DNA of 64,000 nt. Source: Lithospermum erythrorhizon (lineage: Eukaryota; Streptophyta; Magnoliopsida; Boraginales; Boraginaceae). Of this stretch, positions 61,707 to 64,000 are shown piece after piece. Under the pieces are notes generated by a model that searched no databases, was not told the DNA's origin, and worked only from the letters and a program-made list of their open reading frames with translations. The DNA lies in the NCBI GenBank assembly GCA_019722365.1, contig JADFUC010000776.1, forward strand, positions 806,001 to 870,000, in the 5' to 3' direction. Made by a program: the position numbers and the translations under genes. How positions within the stretch are numbered: position 1 is the first letter of the stretch; the number at the start of each line of letters is the position of its first letter.

Positions 61707-62290
61707 TTAAGAGTCTGGAACGGTGGACACTGGGCACTTCATCGATGCTGATCCGAGGACATGGTTGTAACTTCCTTTCTCCTTAAAAAAGCTGAAATGA
61801 GGCTTGCATTATAAGACCCATCTAGTGCGGCATAATTTGATGGAGGTAATGAGCATCCACCATGAGAACACTTGAAACACATCTTGTGGTAGCATAGGCT
61901 CTCCACTGAAACCTGAAAGATACAATGACTTAATAAGCTACTTTGCAAGACAAACTTCACAAGAAGAAGGAACCATATTGTCTGTTAAATTGAAAAACCT
62001 CGTGATTCCTTTAAGATTGTGTATACAATTACATAACCAACATAAGCACTTTCTCGTAGAGGTACAGACATTAACCCGAGGCATACTTCGGGATGAAAAG
62101 CTAGCCAAATCAGTATAACATCAATACATCATAATTCAGTTCGTCATTATAGGATTCCTAGAGTATTGTAAAATATGTTTTGTAACAATATCTGCTCTTA
62201 ACACCAAGGGATAAACCGTTTTACTGCAAGCAGCACATTTGTCTTGAGTCCCTGAAAACATTCTGGAAGCTTTGCTAGGCGACCTTGTCT
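61707..62290 (-). pseudogene. LIM-domain protein remnant (plant WLIM1-like second LIM domain)
   Basis: Plant two-LIM proteins bind and bundle actin. Only the second half is present. A fragment at about 62290-62205 reads RSPSKASRMFSGTQDKCAAC then SKTVYPL. After an apparent intron, the piece from 61912 (behind TTTCAG) reads VSVESLCYHKMCFKCSHGGC and NYAALDG. The frame then breaks: after GSY two extra bases shift it, and the expected CKPHF...FKEKGSYNHVLGSASM continues in another frame to a TAA at 61707-61709. At the 5' junction the residues normally between PL and V (EK-like) are missing, so the old donor site appears altered. The zinc ligands before the frameshift (CxxC, HxxC, C) are kept. The first LIM domain is not found in the roughly 1.7 kb upstream to the window edge. 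It looks like a truncated pseudogene; a distant 5' part or a sequencing error at the 2-bp insertion remain possible. Confidence 0.75.
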
Positions 62291-62834
62291 AGATTGAAAC
62301 AGAGATTACAAAAGTTAAGAGGAAACAAACATCATACAAGAGACCACATAGCATGTATTCACTTCAGCCCTGGAGAAAATTACCAGTCCAGGAGTTAACT
62401 TCTCCGCTGACTTTTATTGTGAAACTGCTTAAATTCAAACTATAAAACCCAGTAGAAAAAAATGGAAAGAGTTAAAATATTGGTTAATAGCAGCACCAAT
62501 TTACAAGATGTTTACAGTCAATAAAGCCCATGTTTGAAAGCCAATTCCAGGTTGATCGCTTTATCTTTAAAATGTTCAGGTCGAAATCCAAGATTCGAAT
62601 CTGCGTGACTTTTTCGATAAGGGCATTTTACGTCTTTTCGGCAATCGAGGCAGTGATCGAATGGGACGGTTTGAAACATAGGTAATCTACTGGAAATATT
62701 GGGTAAACATAGGAATCGATTAGTAATATTAGGTAAATATAACGGAGGTAATTTAGTCAGTTCAATATTTAAATGTTATTAAAGATCCAATCTTATATAT
62801 AACGTTTGTGCTATTTTCTCCCCTTAATTACAAA
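62291..62834. other. Intergenic DNA between LIM remnant and lectin-RLK-like fragment
   Basis: No coding feature recognised. Near 62660-62740 short near-repeats of GAAACATAGGTAATCTACTGG and AAACATAGGAATCGATTAGT type occur, with relatives near 63390-63410. Confidence 0.35.
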
Positions 62835-62995
62835 GATGCGCCCCCAATTTCTTCCGCCATTAGTAATCTTAATCACCGTCTTCATCTTCCCCGATTCAAG
62901 CCACAATACCATTTAAGCGTTGGCTCCACTTTGGTCGAAAGTCAAGCGAAGCGTGATTGGGTTTTAAGTATTTGTGAAATGGGAGAAATAAAATA
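62835..62995 (+). pseudogene. Possible G-type lectin receptor kinase 5' fragment
   Basis: The ATG at 62835 opens MRPQFLPPLVILITVFIFPD then SSHNTI, a signal-peptide-like start, and stops at TAA. One frame over, the text continues SVGSTLVESQAKRDWVLS (about 62918-62971), similar in layout to the ITLGSSLTA...W(V/L)SPSG start of LECRK3/RLK1-type G-lectin receptor kinases. Nothing recognisable follows. It would be a short, frameshifted 5' fragment. The similarity is short and judged by eye. Confidence 0.4.
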
Positions 62996-64000
62996 AGTAT
63001 AAAGAATTTATTGAGAACAATTTGGTTATGCATTGATATGAAATATTATGTCATAAATTGAAATCAGTATGAAATTGAGGGGAGAAATGGGTGTCGAATG
63101 TTCTGTAGAAGTGTTTTGGGTAATAAGAATGTTTAAATATGAAATTAACTGAGTAAACATATTTGCATATATTTGCTTAATATTCTGGAGTTAATCATTT
63201 ATGTTTCACACAATGTTTCATTCGATCGCGCATGTTTGGCTTAAATGCAATCAATCGCATGCTTTTTAAAAGTTACAGTCGATCACCCGTTTGATTAAGT
63301 GAAAGAGCCGAAAGTGTCGCACTAAAGTCACGTATTTCTCGTGGCGGAATGGAGTGATCATTGGAGCTTGTTTAAAAATAGGTGATTGATTGGGACGGTT
63401 TAAACATGGGTGTCATTGGAAAGCATTTGCATGGGTGATTGTCTCCATTAACCAAAAAATATTTGTTAAAGATATACACAAATATTTTATTTTTAAGGAG
63501 ACAATTCTTGATTTAGAGTCTTTATTAAACTAAAAAAAGTGAATATATTTTGGACAAAGATGAATATCTTTAGGTGGTCGATGATTAAAGGTAATAATGA
63601 TTGATGTATAGAATGAGACACACAAAGCTTTGTTGGAAAAAGAATTTTGCTTAAATTTTGACCAGTAAGAAAACTAATCATGTCATTACATGTGTAAAAG
63701 AATCTACCATTCTGATCATTTAAGATACTTCATAATTTATAATAAAAAAATAGTCCTATAGTTTTTATAAAGAAAGTGAGCTTATTTGTGTATAAATTAA
63801 TCCATGGTTGTATATAAAAGTGGTTTGTAAACTTCTTCAATATTGTTATTTATTGTAAAATATCAATTAAAAATGTATTGTAACAAATTAAGGGGTAATG
63901 ACTTAGTATTTGATGGTTCGGTATAATAAGGTTTTCCAAAAACTAGTGATAATCGTGATTTTCATATTGTGTATAATGTATATTTGGTGCTATTTTGTAG
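62996..64000. other. Intergenic DNA to window end
   Basis: AT-rich. Words such as TTGATTGGGACGGTTTAAACATGGGTG near 63386 resemble 62653-62690, hinting at a local repeat. No gene seen. Confidence 0.35.

Noticed and set aside
1..64000. CRISPR arrays, operons, ribosome-binding sites
   Set aside because: The window is eukaryotic plant DNA with introns; no regularly spaced repeat array of CRISPR type was seen.

Overview
The window is nuclear DNA of a flowering plant, almost certainly a eudicot. The evidence is AT-rich DNA, genes split by short GT..AG introns, plant-specific families (RABA2-type Rab11, plant guanylyl cyclase GC1, a UGT709-like glucosyltransferase, DUF620, plant-type LIM) and the usual plant mobile elements (L1-type LINE, Ty3/gypsy, Ty1/copia, hAT, Stowaway MITEs). 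I could not name the species from sequence alone.

Layout. 1-868 (minus): 5' part of a RABA2-type Rab GTPase gene running off the left edge. 0.9-6.9 kb: a mobile-element block with a Stowaway MITE, a 900-bp non-autonomous hAT with an intact target-site duplication, and a decayed LINE. 6.9-11.6 kb (plus): nine-coding-exon guanylyl cyclase GC1/GUCD1-like gene with a minisatellite upstream of its coding region. 14.1-16.9 kb: a GGTTCG-rich repeat abutting a gutted gypsy element (LTR - RT/RNase H - LTR). 17.8-18.5 kb: two MITEs. 19.2-21.5 kb (plus): four-exon plant gene of a poorly characterised family ending LPQEWTY. 24.4-26.1 kb (minus): two-exon UDP-glycosyltransferase in which the usual N-terminal catalytic His is Pro. 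32.8-34.5 kb (minus): three-exon DUF620 gene. 37.7-42.9 kb: a large dead hAT element whose minus-strand transposase is still recognisable by several motifs. 48.4-53.3 kb: a dead but structurally complete minus-strand copia element with both LTRs and a primer-binding site. 56.1-57.8 kb (minus): two-exon RINGv (C4HC3) membrane E3 ligase. 59.1-59.3 kb (minus): YOS1/IER3IP1-like gene. 61.7-62.3 kb (minus): truncated, frameshifted LIM gene remnant. 62.8-63.0 kb: possible lectin-receptor-kinase 5' fragment.

The genes are independent eukaryotic transcription units; I see no metabolic cluster or operon. Three have links to membrane traffic or membrane proteins (RABA2, YOS1, RINGv), but that looks coincidental. 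Most of the non-genic DNA is transposon debris. One Stowaway family has three copies here (17.9, 35.4 and 46.1 kb). I found no evidence of a wholly novel system. The items most worth a second look are the His-to-Pro UGT, the gutted gypsy element, the two hAT elements, the minisatellite in the GC1 leader region and the decaying LIM copy.

Exon limits were read by eye from GT..AG sites, frame continuity and family conservation. Untranslated regions are mostly not resolved.
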